A stretch of DNA of 27,712 bases from Muricomes sp. (GTDB lineage: Bacteria > Bacillota > Clostridia > Lachnospirales > Lachnospiraceae), in assembly GCA_020024675.1 (NCBI GenBank), contig JAHHTM010000003.1:1-27712 (forward strand), written 5' to 3'. Positions 1 through 8,422 of the stretch are shown piece by piece. Numbering within the stretch: position 1 is the stretch's first letter; each line of letters starts with the position of its first letter. Below the pieces are notes generated by a model. It made no database searches and had not been told where the DNA came from. It saw nothing but the letters and a program-made list of their open reading frames with translations. The position numbers and the translations under genes were made by a program.

Positions 1-953
1 GATAAAGTTGTACCTGAAAAGAAATATTGAAGTATCTCTTCATAGTTTTTTCCTTCTTTTGCCATTTCATTTGCAGTCCATTGACTCATACCAAGACCAT
101 GCCCATTTCCTCTCGTCCGGATTCTTAATCTTCCATTGTGATCTTCTATGGACATACATCCAGATGCCAAAGATAGCGCCTTTCTAAATTGCTCTCCGGA
201 ACATAACGTATCTTTAATTTTTATTGTTTTCACATATCCAGACGAATCACACTCTCCGATTTTTATATCTTCATATTTCAATGTTTCTTTTCTTTTCTTT
301 TTATCTACTGCAACAAGAAAATCTCTACATTTTTCTTGCACTTCTGAATACTCTATATCATATACATGCTTCCAGTTTTGTATATTTTTATCTTTTGGGC
401 ATTCTACACCTACCAAATAATCGTATTTTCCATTTTCTAATACTTCCTTTCCTGTTCTTGTCTTTCCATTGCTAGACTGATGAAATGGAACTTCTGCATA
501 TTCTTCTTCATACATAAGCACCTTTGTTTCTGTTTCCTTCATCGCCTGTAAATATTTTTCATAGTAATATGAATAATCGGTCAATCCCCATTTCTTTTCC
601 ATTTCTTGTTCCGAAAGAAAATCTTCAGTGAATACAATTTCATCTTTCATCTCTAACTCCTTATAGAGTTTTGTTCTTAATATTACTGCCTGTGCTTTTA
701 ATGCCTCTTTTTCATAGGTCTCTGGAATCTGTTTTGCGAGTATTCCAATAAAATATGTTTCCCATGGAATTTCTTCCACGACATTTTCTGTGCCTTGTGC
801 ACTACAAACTTTTACAAGCTGGAACTCATCCTTCGTAATTTTTTTAATTTTATCACCATTTAAAAATATTGTAATGAGATATGGTAAAAGCACTAATATA
901 ATGGCAAAAGATGTTATTGTTTTAAGTACTTGTCCTATTCTATATTTAAACAT
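1..953 (-). CDS. spoIID: Stage II sporulation protein D (SpoIID), 3' end outside window
   Basis: SpoIID is a membrane-anchored lytic transglycosylase that degrades peptidoglycan during engulfment of the forespore, working with SpoIIP and SpoIIM. I read about 317 codons with no stop before the window edge. An N-terminal membrane segment spans about residues 11-32 (FAIILVLLPYLITIFL). It is followed by the SpoIID-domain stretch EALKAQAVILRTKLYKE and, near the cut end, the family signature GNGHGLGMSQWTANEMA and YEEILQYFFSGT. The B. subtilis protein is about 340 aa, so only some 20-30 codons are probably missing. The ATG at 953 follows a GGAGG 8 nt upstream (961-965). That ribosome-binding site lies inside the terminator hairpin behind glgP. 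The gene lies 56 bp after glgP. The family call is firm; regulation by sigma-E is known for the family but not proven here. Confidence 0.93.
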   Translation of the reverse strand, partial: MFKYRIGQVLKTITSFAIILVLLPYLITIFLNGDKIKKITKDEFQLVKVCSAQGTENVVEEIPWETYFIGILAKQIPETYEKEALKAQAVILRTKLYKELEMKDEIVFTEDFLSEQEMEKKWGLTDYSYYYEKYLQAMKETETKVLMYEEEYAEVPFHQSSNGKTRTGKEVLENGKYDYLVGVECPKDKNIQNWKHVYDIEYSEVQEKCRDFLVAVDKKKRKETLKYEDIKIGECDSSGYVKTIKIKDTLCSGEQFRKALSLASGCMSIEDHNGRLRIRTRGNGHGLGMSQWTANEMAKEGKNYEEILQYFFSGTTL

Positions 954-954
954 A

Positions 955-990
955 AAAAATCCTCCATATTTAATTATATGAAGGATTTTT
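955..990 (-). terminator. Intrinsic terminator of glgP overlapping the spoIID ribosome-binding site
   Basis: A 15-bp stem (955-969 with 976-990, one G-U pair in the RNA) closes a 6-nt loop. On the minus strand it reads A-tract, stem, T-tract, the classic shape of an intrinsic terminator after glgP. The descending arm contains GGAGG (965-961), the ribosome-binding site of spoIID. Any read-through transcript would therefore have that site base-paired. Confidence 0.75.
973..980 (-). promoter_or_regulatory. Candidate spoIID -10 element inside the hairpin
   Basis: The minus strand reads CATATAAT here. It contains a perfect TATAAT (978-973) and also resembles the sigma-E -10 consensus CATACAnT. 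A GAAT-containing stretch about 13-14 nt upstream could serve as a weak sigma-E -35; no good sigma-A -35 is visible. Initiation about 7 nt downstream (near 966) would give an mRNA lacking the ascending arm of the hairpin and so a free ribosome-binding site. The region is AT-rich, so chance is possible. Confidence 0.3.
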
Positions 991-1009
991 AAAAAAATTC
1001 GATTTAAGA

Positions 1010-3484
1010 CTAATCTTCTACTGTTTCCGGTATCTCAACTTTTTTCAGTTTCCAAATATCATCTACATATTCTTCAATTGTTCTGTCAGATGAGAATTTA
1101 CCACAGCATGCAGTATTCATCATTGCCATTCTAGACCATCTTTGTTCATCACGATATGCTTCTTCTACACGACGTTGTGCTTCTGCATAAGATCTGAAAT
1201 CTTTCAAGATAAAGTAAGTATCTGCACGGTCTGTACACTGTGTATTTAACAGCGAGTTATATAAATTCTGATACATGTCATGTCTGCCATTTGCATAGGT
1301 ACCGTCCATAAGCTGATCAACAACTCTCTTAAGTTCCCAATCATTGAAATAAATATCAACAGGATTATATCCACCATGATTTTCATAGTTGATAACTTCC
1401 TGAGAACTTAATCCAAAGATGAATGCATTTTCTTCACCTACTTCTTCTAAAATTTCAACATTAGCTCCATCCATTGTACCAAGAGTAGGAGCGCCATTAA
1501 GCATAAATTTCATATTTCCTGTACCAGATGCTTCTTTAGAAGCTGTAGAAATCTGTTCGCTTACATCAGCTGCGGCAAATAATAATTCTGCATTAGATAC
1601 TCTGTAGTCCTCAATAAATACAACTTTAATCTTTCCATTAATGCTTCTGTCATTATTGACAACATCTGCAACCGAGTTGATCAGTTTGATTGTTTCTTTT
1701 GCTCTTAAATATCCTGCTGCTGCTTTTGCGCCAAAGATAAATGTTCTAGGATAAAAAGACATCTCTGGATGTTCTTTAATCTGATTATACAGGTACATAA
1801 TATGAAGAATATTAAGTAACTGGCGTTTGTATTCGTGAAGGCGTTTAACCTGAACATCAAAAATTGAATTAGGATCAACATCAATACCATTGTGTTCTTT
1901 AATATATTTTGCAAGACGCACTTTATTTTGGTATTTGATCTGCATAAATTCTCTTCTATACTTTTCATCATCAATATAAGATTTAAGTTTTGAAAGCTGT
2001 GACAGATCCTTAATCCATCCGTCTCCGATAAGATTTGTAATCCATTCAGAAAGTAATGGATTTCCATGAAGGAGGAATCGTCTCTGTGTGATACCATTTG
2101 TCTTATTGTTAAATTTTTCTGGCATCATTTCATAAAAATCTTTCAGTTCCTGATGTTTTAAAATTTCTGTATGAAGCTTTGCAACACCATTTACTGAAAA
2201 GCCCGCAATAATAGCCATATGAGCCATGCGCACCTGATTATCTCTTAAAATTGACATCTTGTGTACTTTTTCTTCGTTTCCAGGGTACTGTGCACGCACC
2301 TTTTCAATAAAACGACGATCAATTTCCTGAACAATCTGGTAGATTCTAGGAAGTAATCTTGAGAATAAGTCAATTGGCCATTTCTCCAATGCTTCTGACA
2401 TAATCGTATGGTTTGTATATGCACATGTTTTTGTTGTAACATCCCAGGCATCTTCCCAGCTTAATCCTTCCTGATCGATCAAGAGTCTCATAAGTTCCGG
2501 AACTGCAACTGTTGGATGCGTATCGTTCATCTGAATGACCACTTTTTCGTGAAGTTTTCTGATATCATCGTGGTCCCTTTTGTATTTTTCAATGATTGTC
2601 TGAAGACTTGCAGAAATAAAGAAATACTGCTGTTTCAGACGAAGCTCTTTACCTGCGTAATGATTGTCATTTGGATAAAGTACATCTACTATAGTCTTTG
2701 CAAGGTTTTCCTGCTCTACTGCTTTGTGATAATCACCTTTGTCAAATGATTCCAATGAAAAATTACTGATCGGCTGTGCATCCCAGATACGAAGTGTATT
2801 AACCACATGATTTCCATATCCCACAACTGGCATATCATATGGGATTGCAAGAACCGAATCATAATTTTCCTGAATAAAGTTTTCCTTGCCCGTCTCAGGA
2901 TCTCTTTCAAAACGAATTGATCCACCAAAACGAACTTCTTTTGCGTACTCACTTCTTCTGATCTCAAATGGATTTCCTTCTTTTAACCAGTCATCCGGTG
3001 TTTCAATTTGATAACCATTTTCAATTTTCTGTTTAAACATACCATAACGGTAACGTATACCACATCCATAAGCAGGATAATTTAAGGTTGCGAGTGAATC
3101 CAGAAAACATGCTGCCAGACGTCCCAGACCACCATTACCAAGAGCCGCATCCGGCTCCTGGTCTTCAATAAGATTCAAGTCAATATCAAGTTCCGCTAAT
3201 GCTTCTTTAACTTCTTTATAAGCAGTGATGTTAATAAGATTATTACCAAGCGCACGACCCATTAAGAATTCCATAGACATGTAGTAGACCGTCTTTGCAT
3301 CTTGTTTTCTGTACTCTGCTTCTGTAGCAAGCCAGTCATCAATGATGATATCTTTTACTGCGTAAGATACTGTCTGAAAAATCTGCTGTGGTGTAGCTTC
3401 ATTGATTTTTTTACGATACAGCACTTTTACATAATCCTTAACTCTTTCCTTAAAGGCATCCTTGTCAAATTGCTTATTAGACAT
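1010..3484 (-). CDS. glgP: Glycogen/maltodextrin phosphorylase
   Basis: This is a cytosolic GT35 phosphorylase (EC 2.4.1.1) that releases glucose-1-phosphate from alpha-1,4-glucans using pyridoxal phosphate. The 824 aa match the family length. The N-terminal region carries TVYYMSMEFLMGRAL and the glycine-rich DAALGNGGLGRLAACFLDS (about residues 110-128). The PLP-binding motif EASGTGNMKFMLNG places the Schiff-base lysine at residue 659, equivalent to Lys680 of the muscle enzyme, followed by PTLGTMDGANVEI. The ATG lies only 6 bp after the ileS stop, and its ribosome-binding site (GAAGGGAAG) is formed by the last ileS codons. Co-transcription and possibly translational coupling with ileS are therefore likely. 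A hairpin terminator follows the TAG stop. Substrate preference (glycogen or maltodextrin) cannot be read from the sequence. Confidence 0.96.
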   Translation of the reverse strand: MSNKQFDKDAFKERVKDYVKVLYRKKINEATPQQIFQTVSYAVKDIIIDDWLATEAEYRKQDAKTVYYMSMEFLMGRALGNNLINITAYKEVKEALAELDIDLNLIEDQEPDAALGNGGLGRLAACFLDSLATLNYPAYGCGIRYRYGMFKQKIENGYQIETPDDWLKEGNPFEIRRSEYAKEVRFGGSIRFERDPETGKENFIQENYDSVLAIPYDMPVVGYGNHVVNTLRIWDAQPISNFSLESFDKGDYHKAVEQENLAKTIVDVLYPNDNHYAGKELRLKQQYFFISASLQTIIEKYKRDHDDIRKLHEKVVIQMNDTHPTVAVPELMRLLIDQEGLSWEDAWDVTTKTCAYTNHTIMSEALEKWPIDLFSRLLPRIYQIVQEIDRRFIEKVRAQYPGNEEKVHKMSILRDNQVRMAHMAIIAGFSVNGVAKLHTEILKHQELKDFYEMMPEKFNNKTNGITQRRFLLHGNPLLSEWITNLIGDGWIKDLSQLSKLKSYIDDEKYRREFMQIKYQNKVRLAKYIKEHNGIDVDPNSIFDVQVKRLHEYKRQLLNILHIMYLYNQIKEHPEMSFYPRTFIFGAKAAAGYLRAKETIKLINSVADVVNNDRSINGKIKVVFIEDYRVSNAELLFAAADVSEQISTASKEASGTGNMKFMLNGAPTLGTMDGANVEILEEVGEENAFIFGLSSQEVINYENHGGYNPVDIYFNDWELKRVVDQLMDGTYANGRHDMYQNLYNSLLNTQCTDRADTYFILKDFRSYAEAQRRVEEAYRDEQRWSRMAMMNTACCGKFSSDRTIEEYVDDIWKLKKVEIPETVED

Positions 3485-3490
3485 AATTTA

Positions 3491-6400
3491 TTACTTCCCT
3501 TCTTTTTTCACACCCATTGAAACAGCTTCACCATTAATCTTCCAGTCTTTTACATATCCAGCTGGTTCTGCTTTCATAACACTTTCTGCAAGAACTTCTT
3601 TTGCAATTTCTTCACCGAATCTTGCAAAAATATCCTCAACTTTTTCACTTCCGCAATATGTTACGCTGATCTTATCCATTACTTCAAAATCAGCTTCTTT
3701 TCTCATTGTCTGTATTTTGCTGATCAGTTCTCTGACCATACCTTCCTCTAACAATTCTTCTGTGAGGTTTGTATCCAGAACAACGGTAATTCCATTATCA
3801 TCTTCAGATACATATCCTTCAATCTGAGCTGTATCGATAAGCAGATCTTCTTTAAACAATGTTATTTCCTGTCCATTTACATCAAGCTTAAGTGATCCTT
3901 CTGCTGTCAACTCATCCATTGCTGTATTTCCATCTACACTATTTAAAGCATTTTTGATACCGCCAAGTAATTTGCCATATTTTGGTCCCACTGTTCTCAT
4001 CTGTGGTTTAAAGCTATAAGACGTGAAGTCTCTTACATCTTCTGTGAATTTAACATTCTTAACATTCAATTCTTCTGCAACAATTTCTTTGTAGAAATCA
4101 GGAAGATCAAAGCCAGCTTTTACAAACATCTGTCCAATTGGCTGACGGTTCTTGATATTTGCTGTATTACGGCATGCACGCCCCATAACAACAAGTTTCA
4201 GAACATTTTCCATGTTTTCTTCAAGCTCTGTGTCAATGTATTCTTCATTTGCTACTGGGAAATCACATAAATGAATACTTTCTTTTGCTGTATTATCAAT
4301 GCTGCACACAAGGTTCTGATAAATTTCTTCTGTCATGAACGGAATCATTGGCGCTGCTACTTTGCTGACAGTAACAAGTGCTGTGTAAAGAGTCATGTAT
4401 GCATTAATCTTATCTTGTTCCATTCCTTTTGCCCAGAATCTTTCACGGCTTCTTCTTACATACCAGTTACTCATATCATCTACAAAATCCTGAAGAGCTC
4501 TTGCACTTTCTGGGATTCTATAATTTGCAAGATTATTATCAACTGTCTTAATAAGTGTGTTCAGCTTAGAAAGCAGCCATTTATCCATTACTGGAAGTTT
4601 GTCATAATCCAAGCTGTATTTTGTTGCATCAAAGTTATCAATATTCGCATAAAGGACAAAAAATGCGTACGTATTCCACAGTGTGCCCATAAATTTTCTC
4701 TGGCCTTCAACAACAGCCTTTCCATGAAAACGATTTGGAAGCCATGGAGCACTATTGATATAGAAATACCAACGGATCGCATCAGCACCATACTCATTAA
4801 GTGCATCAAACGGATCAACCGCATTACCTTTCGACTTACTCATCTTCTGTCCGTTTTCATCTTGAACATGACCTAAAACGATAACATTCTTATATGGTGC
4901 TTTGTTAAACAGAAGTGTTGAAATTGCAAGAAGTGAATAGAACCATCCCCTTGTCTGGTCAACAGCCTCTGAAATAAAGTCAGCCGGGAACTGATGCTCG
5001 AACAAATCCTGATTTTCAAATGGATAATGATGCTGTGCAAATGGCATAGATCCACTGTCAAACCAACAGTCAATAACCTCTGGTACTCTGTGCATTGGTT
5101 TTCCACATTTTGGACATCTTAATGTAACTTCATCAATGTATGGACGGTGAAGTTCAATGTCATCTGGACAATTATCAGACATTTCTTTTAATTCTGCGAT
5201 GCTTCCGACAGAATGTTGGTGTCCACATTCGCATTCCCAGATATTAAGTGGAGTTCCCCAGTAACGATTACGACTGATTCCCCAATCCTGAACATTTTCA
5301 AGCCAATCACCAAAACGTCCTTTACCTATTGTTTCTGGGATCCAATTGATTGTATTGTTATTTGCAATAAGATCTTCTTTAACATCTGTCATTTTAATGA
5401 ACCATGATTCTCTTGCATAGTAGATAAGTGGAGTATCACATCTCCAACAATGTGGGTAACTATGTTCAAATTTTGGTGCATCAAAAAGAAGTTTTCTCTC
5501 TTCCAGATCATTTAATACAAGTGGATCGGCTTTCTTTACGAATATACCTCCAAATGGTGTCTCTGGTGCCATGTTACCTTTTTCATCTACAAGTTGTACA
5601 AATGGAAGTCCATAATTTCTTCCAACATTGGCATCATCTTCACCGAATGCCGGTGCAATATGAACAACACCTGTACCATCTGTAAGTGTTACATAAGAAT
5701 CACATGTAACAAAGAATGCTTTCTTATGTTGTTTTTCTGCTAAATCTGCAGCACACTGATACAATGGCTCATATTCTTTATATTCCAAATCTTTTCCTAC
5801 ATAATGTTCCAGGATCTCATAAGCTGGTGCATCTTCTGTAGCAAGTTTTCCAAGTACAGTATCTAGCAATGCTTCTGCCATATAATAAACATAACCATCA
5901 TTTGCTTTTACTTTCACATAACTTTCTTCCGGATTTACACAAAGTGCAAGGTTAGATGGAAGAGTCCATGGTGTTGTTGTCCATGCAAGGAAATATGCAT
6001 CTTCACCCACAACTTTAAAACGAACGATTGCAGAACGTTCTTTTACATCTTTGTATCCCTGTGCCACTTCCTGGGCAGAAAGAGGTGTTCCACAACGTGG
6101 GCAATATGGAACAATCTTAAATCCTTTGTAAAGAAGACCTTTATCCCAAATTTGTTTTAATGCCCACCATTCAGACTCAATAAAGTTATTGTCATATGTT
6201 ACATATGGGTGTTCCATATCAGCCCAGAATCCAACTGTGCTTGAAAAATCTTCCCACATTCCTTTGTATTTCCAGACACTTTCTTTACATTTATCGATAA
6301 ATGGCTCAAGACCATATTCTTCAATCTGATCTTTTCCGTCCAGCCCTAAAAGTTTTTCTACTTCAAGTTCTACTGGAAGACCATGTGTATCCCATCCGGC

Positions 6401-6646
6401 TTTTCTTGGAATCATATATCCTTTCATTGTACGATATCTTGGAATCATATCCTTAATTACTCGTGTCAGCACATGACCAATATGTGGTTTACCATTTGCT
6501 GTCGGAGGTCCATCGTAAAATGTATATTCCGGACACCCTTTTCTTTCATCCATACTCTTCTGAAAGATTTCATGATCGGCCCAAAATTTTTCAATTTCTT
6601 TTTCTCGTTCAACAAAGTTCATGTCTGTCGTTACTTTTTTGTACAT
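3491..6646 (-). CDS. ileS: Isoleucyl-tRNA synthetase, type 2
   Basis: IleRS (EC 6.1.1.5) charges tRNA-Ile in the cytosol and edits valine. The 1051 aa contain GPPTANGKPHIGHVL with the HIGH motif at 55-58, and KMSKS at 601-605 (DENGQKMSKSKGN). Zinc-ribbon-like cysteine pairs occur in the middle: CPRCGTPLSAQEV, CWRCDTPLIYY and CPKCGKPMHRVPEVIDCWF. Length above 1000 aa and absence of a C-terminal CxxC zinc finger fit the eukaryote-like type-2 enzyme rather than the ~920-aa type 1. Type-2 enzymes are known for low sensitivity to mupirocin; resistance here is inference. The ATG at 6646 has AAAGGAAA about 10 nt upstream. The gene is preceded by a T-box leader with its own promoter, and glgP follows after 6 bp. 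Confidence 0.97.
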   Translation of the reverse strand: MYKKVTTDMNFVEREKEIEKFWADHEIFQKSMDERKGCPEYTFYDGPPTANGKPHIGHVLTRVIKDMIPRYRTMKGYMIPRKAGWDTHGLPVELEVEKLLGLDGKDQIEEYGLEPFIDKCKESVWKYKGMWEDFSSTVGFWADMEHPYVTYDNNFIESEWWALKQIWDKGLLYKGFKIVPYCPRCGTPLSAQEVAQGYKDVKERSAIVRFKVVGEDAYFLAWTTTPWTLPSNLALCVNPEESYVKVKANDGYVYYMAEALLDTVLGKLATEDAPAYEILEHYVGKDLEYKEYEPLYQCAADLAEKQHKKAFFVTCDSYVTLTDGTGVVHIAPAFGEDDANVGRNYGLPFVQLVDEKGNMAPETPFGGIFVKKADPLVLNDLEERKLLFDAPKFEHSYPHCWRCDTPLIYYARESWFIKMTDVKEDLIANNNTINWIPETIGKGRFGDWLENVQDWGISRNRYWGTPLNIWECECGHQHSVGSIAELKEMSDNCPDDIELHRPYIDEVTLRCPKCGKPMHRVPEVIDCWFDSGSMPFAQHHYPFENQDLFEHQFPADFISEAVDQTRGWFYSLLAISTLLFNKAPYKNVIVLGHVQDENGQKMSKSKGNAVDPFDALNEYGADAIRWYFYINSAPWLPNRFHGKAVVEGQRKFMGTLWNTYAFFVLYANIDNFDATKYSLDYDKLPVMDKWLLSKLNTLIKTVDNNLANYRIPESARALQDFVDDMSNWYVRRSRERFWAKGMEQDKINAYMTLYTALVTVSKVAAPMIPFMTEEIYQNLVCSIDNTAKESIHLCDFPVANEEYIDTELEENMENVLKLVVMGRACRNTANIKNRQPIGQMFVKAGFDLPDFYKEIVAEELNVKNVKFTEDVRDFTSYSFKPQMRTVGPKYGKLLGGIKNALNSVDGNTAMDELTAEGSLKLDVNGQEITLFKEDLLIDTAQIEGYVSEDDNGITVVLDTNLTEELLEEGMVRELISKIQTMRKEADFEVMDKISVTYCGSEKVEDIFARFGEEIAKEVLAESVMKAEPAGYVKDWKINGEAVSMGVKKEGK

Positions 6647-6721
6647 CTTTTTTATTTCCTTTCTATAATTTTAATATTTATCAGATTTTGGAAGATTCTT
6701 TTTTTGAATCTTTTGACTTAT

Positions 6722-6760
6722 AAAAAGAAAAGCTCTTGTCCTGTAATAGGACAAGAGCTT
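6722..6760 (-). terminator. T-box-controlled terminator upstream of ileS
   Basis: A perfect 13-bp stem pairs AAGCTCTTGTCCT (6760-6748 on the transcript) with its complement at 6742-6730 across a 5-nt loop. A U-rich tract (6729-6722) follows. The ascending arm overlaps sequence that pairs with the T-box element in the antiterminator, as expected for this riboswitch. Confidence 0.92.
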
Positions 6761-6992
6761 AAAACTCACATAACCACCTGTTACTACATACTTAGGATCT
6801 TTCTCCTGCATATGCGTTCCTTTAACGGCGGAACACCGTCAGCCTTTACTTCTTTTCGGTTCAAGTGCTGCAACTCAGAAGTGATCTTCAGAAATATCCT
6901 ACTCGCACTGGTCTTACACCCTCCCCAGTTCGCTTAGCCTTTCAGATATGACCTACTGTCTTCGTCAGCGTCTTTTCATAATAAATCTGTAC
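6722..6992 (-). ncRNA. T-box leader (Ile) of ileS
   Basis: A T-box riboswitch senses uncharged tRNA by pairing a specifier codon with the anticodon and UGGN with the acceptor end. The T-box element AACAGGTGGTTATGTGAG lies at 6782-6765, with the UGGU bulge at 6776-6773. A Stem I distal-loop-like GGGTGTAAGACCAG is present. The context GAAG-ATC-ACTTC puts an ATC (isoleucine) specifier at 6885-6883, followed by the expected purine. A strong terminator closes the leader. The 5' end (~6992) is estimated from the promoter. Between terminator and ileS (6647-6721) there is one more 7-bp hairpin (6692-6712, poly-A loop on the transcript) and the ribosome-binding site. Confidence 0.93.
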
Positions 6993-6998
6993 AGATGT

Positions 6999-7027
6999 AT
7001 TATAAAGATAATTCCCATAATAGTCAA
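6999..7027 (-). promoter_or_regulatory. Sigma-A promoter of ileS-glgP
   Basis: On the minus strand TTGACT (7027-7022) and TATAAT (7004-6999) are separated by 17 nt. A start near 6992 gives the T-box leader. The -35 lies only 22 bp after the dac stop codon, and no terminator is seen between them. Confidence 0.85.
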
Positions 7028-7049
7028 GGTCTTTTATGCATTAACGTGC

Positions 7050-8405
7050 TTATCTCCTGGATCTTGACTGACACCTTCTTCTTTTTATAATTAAAATAAT
7101 CTTGATCAAAACCATAATCACAATGACTAACATTAAAGCAAAAAATACAATTTCTACTTTCATCAGATTTTCATGCTCTGATTCTTCTTTTTCCGTTTTT
7201 TTTGTATTTTCTTTTGCTACTGTATTCTTTTTAGTATGGCCGGTCAAAGAACTATACCCCTCTTCCGTCATTATAACATCAAATCTACCCATCTCATGAC
7301 CTTCATATGTATAAACAAGCTGTCCTGCTCGAATTGCTTTATCTGTAAGAACAATTTCTTGTTTAATTTTTGAAAGTTCTAAATCTTTAGGAAGAATAAG
7401 ACTTGCATCGGAATCTTTCAATTTTTCAATTTTTTTAGGATCTACTTGGTCTGCAATAGGAACTTTTTTGAAATTTTCAAATCCATACTCCAATATTTTC
7501 TGTGTATCTTTATATGTTTCTGCCCCATAATCATGAAGCACCACTGCCACAAGCTGCATGTCATTTTTTTCTTCCATTGTTACCAGTGTATTCATTGCTT
7601 CTTCTGTATATCCGGTTTTACCACCTATACAATTTTCACTATAATATTCACTATATGGATTGAGAACCTTATGTAGCTGCTGAAAAACTCTTTCTTCATT
7701 TACCAGGTTTGTAACTCCTATTTTATGTTCACTTTTTTTCATCATATTTCTAAAAATATCATATGAAGAAATTGCAGAAGCAATCTTTGCCATATCGTAT
7801 GCACATGTATAATGTTCATTATCGTGAAGCCCATAGGAATTTGTCCAATGTGAATTTATACATCCCAGCTCCTTACTGCGCGTGTTCATTCTCTCAATAA
7901 ACGTATCATAATTGCCACCGAAATATTGTTTTCCTACGCTTTCTGCCACTGCATGAGAAACTTCATTTGCCGATGCAAACAAAACTGCATACAATGCATC
8001 CTCCATGCTGATAATTTCACCTGGACGCATACCTATGTGTGCATCATCAAAATTAAGAAAAGATACGCTATCTTCTGTAAACTCTACTTTATCTGTAAGT
8101 GATGCATTTTCTAAAGTAATAAGAACTGTCAATAATTTTGTAATACTTGCAGGATAGTGTTTTTCTTTGATTTTTTTTCCAAATAAAATTGCACCACTTT
8201 TTATATCCATCACAATAGCAGCATCTGCATAAACTGGCAGTGCCTGTGGCCAGTCATTGATCTGATTTGTATCAATTGGTGTAGCATATGAATCTGCTTT
8301 CATTTTTTCATATGGGTTTTCCACTTCTTCCGCCATAACTGTAAAGCAGTTACACATAAGAATCCCTATCATAAGCATACATAATAGCAGCCTTTTCTTT
8401 CTCAT
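7050..8405 (-). CDS. D-alanyl-D-alanine carboxypeptidase (PBP5-like, peptidase S11)
   Basis: This extracytoplasmic serine carboxypeptidase (EC 3.4.16.4) trims the terminal D-Ala from peptidoglycan stem peptides. A Sec signal peptide covers about residues 1-25, with likely cleavage after VMA. The penicillin-binding motifs are all present: SITK (Ser87, Lys90), SAN (145-147) and KTG (263-265). The C-terminus has a hydrophobic helix (about 417-440) followed by a basic tail ending RRRCQSRSRR, so the anchor is a true membrane helix rather than the amphipathic helix of classical PBP5. The ATG has GGAG upstream. degV lies 17 bp upstream in the same direction, so the two are probably one transcript. 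Which paralogue (dacA, dacF or other) cannot be decided from sequence. Confidence 0.93.
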   Translation of the reverse strand: MRKKRLLLCMLMIGILMCNCFTVMAEEVENPYEKMKADSYATPIDTNQINDWPQALPVYADAAIVMDIKSGAILFGKKIKEKHYPASITKLLTVLITLENASLTDKVEFTEDSVSFLNFDDAHIGMRPGEIISMEDALYAVLFASANEVSHAVAESVGKQYFGGNYDTFIERMNTRSKELGCINSHWTNSYGLHDNEHYTCAYDMAKIASAISSYDIFRNMMKKSEHKIGVTNLVNEERVFQQLHKVLNPYSEYYSENCIGGKTGYTEEAMNTLVTMEEKNDMQLVAVVLHDYGAETYKDTQKILEYGFENFKKVPIADQVDPKKIEKLKDSDASLILPKDLELSKIKQEIVLTDKAIRAGQLVYTYEGHEMGRFDVIMTEEGYSSLTGHTKKNTVAKENTKKTEKEESEHENLMKVEIVFFALMLVIVIMVLIKIILIIKRRRCQSRSRR

Positions 8406-8422
8406 TTTTCTCTCCTTAGCTG

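Noticed and set aside
4271..4876. 201-codon plus-strand frame
   Set aside because: It lies antisense within ileS, has cysteine- and isoleucine-rich composition typical of a reverse-frame shadow and no ribosome-binding site.
6383..6937. 184-codon plus-strand frame over the ileS 5' end and T-box
   Set aside because: It runs antisense through HIGH-motif codons and the structured leader; not a gene.
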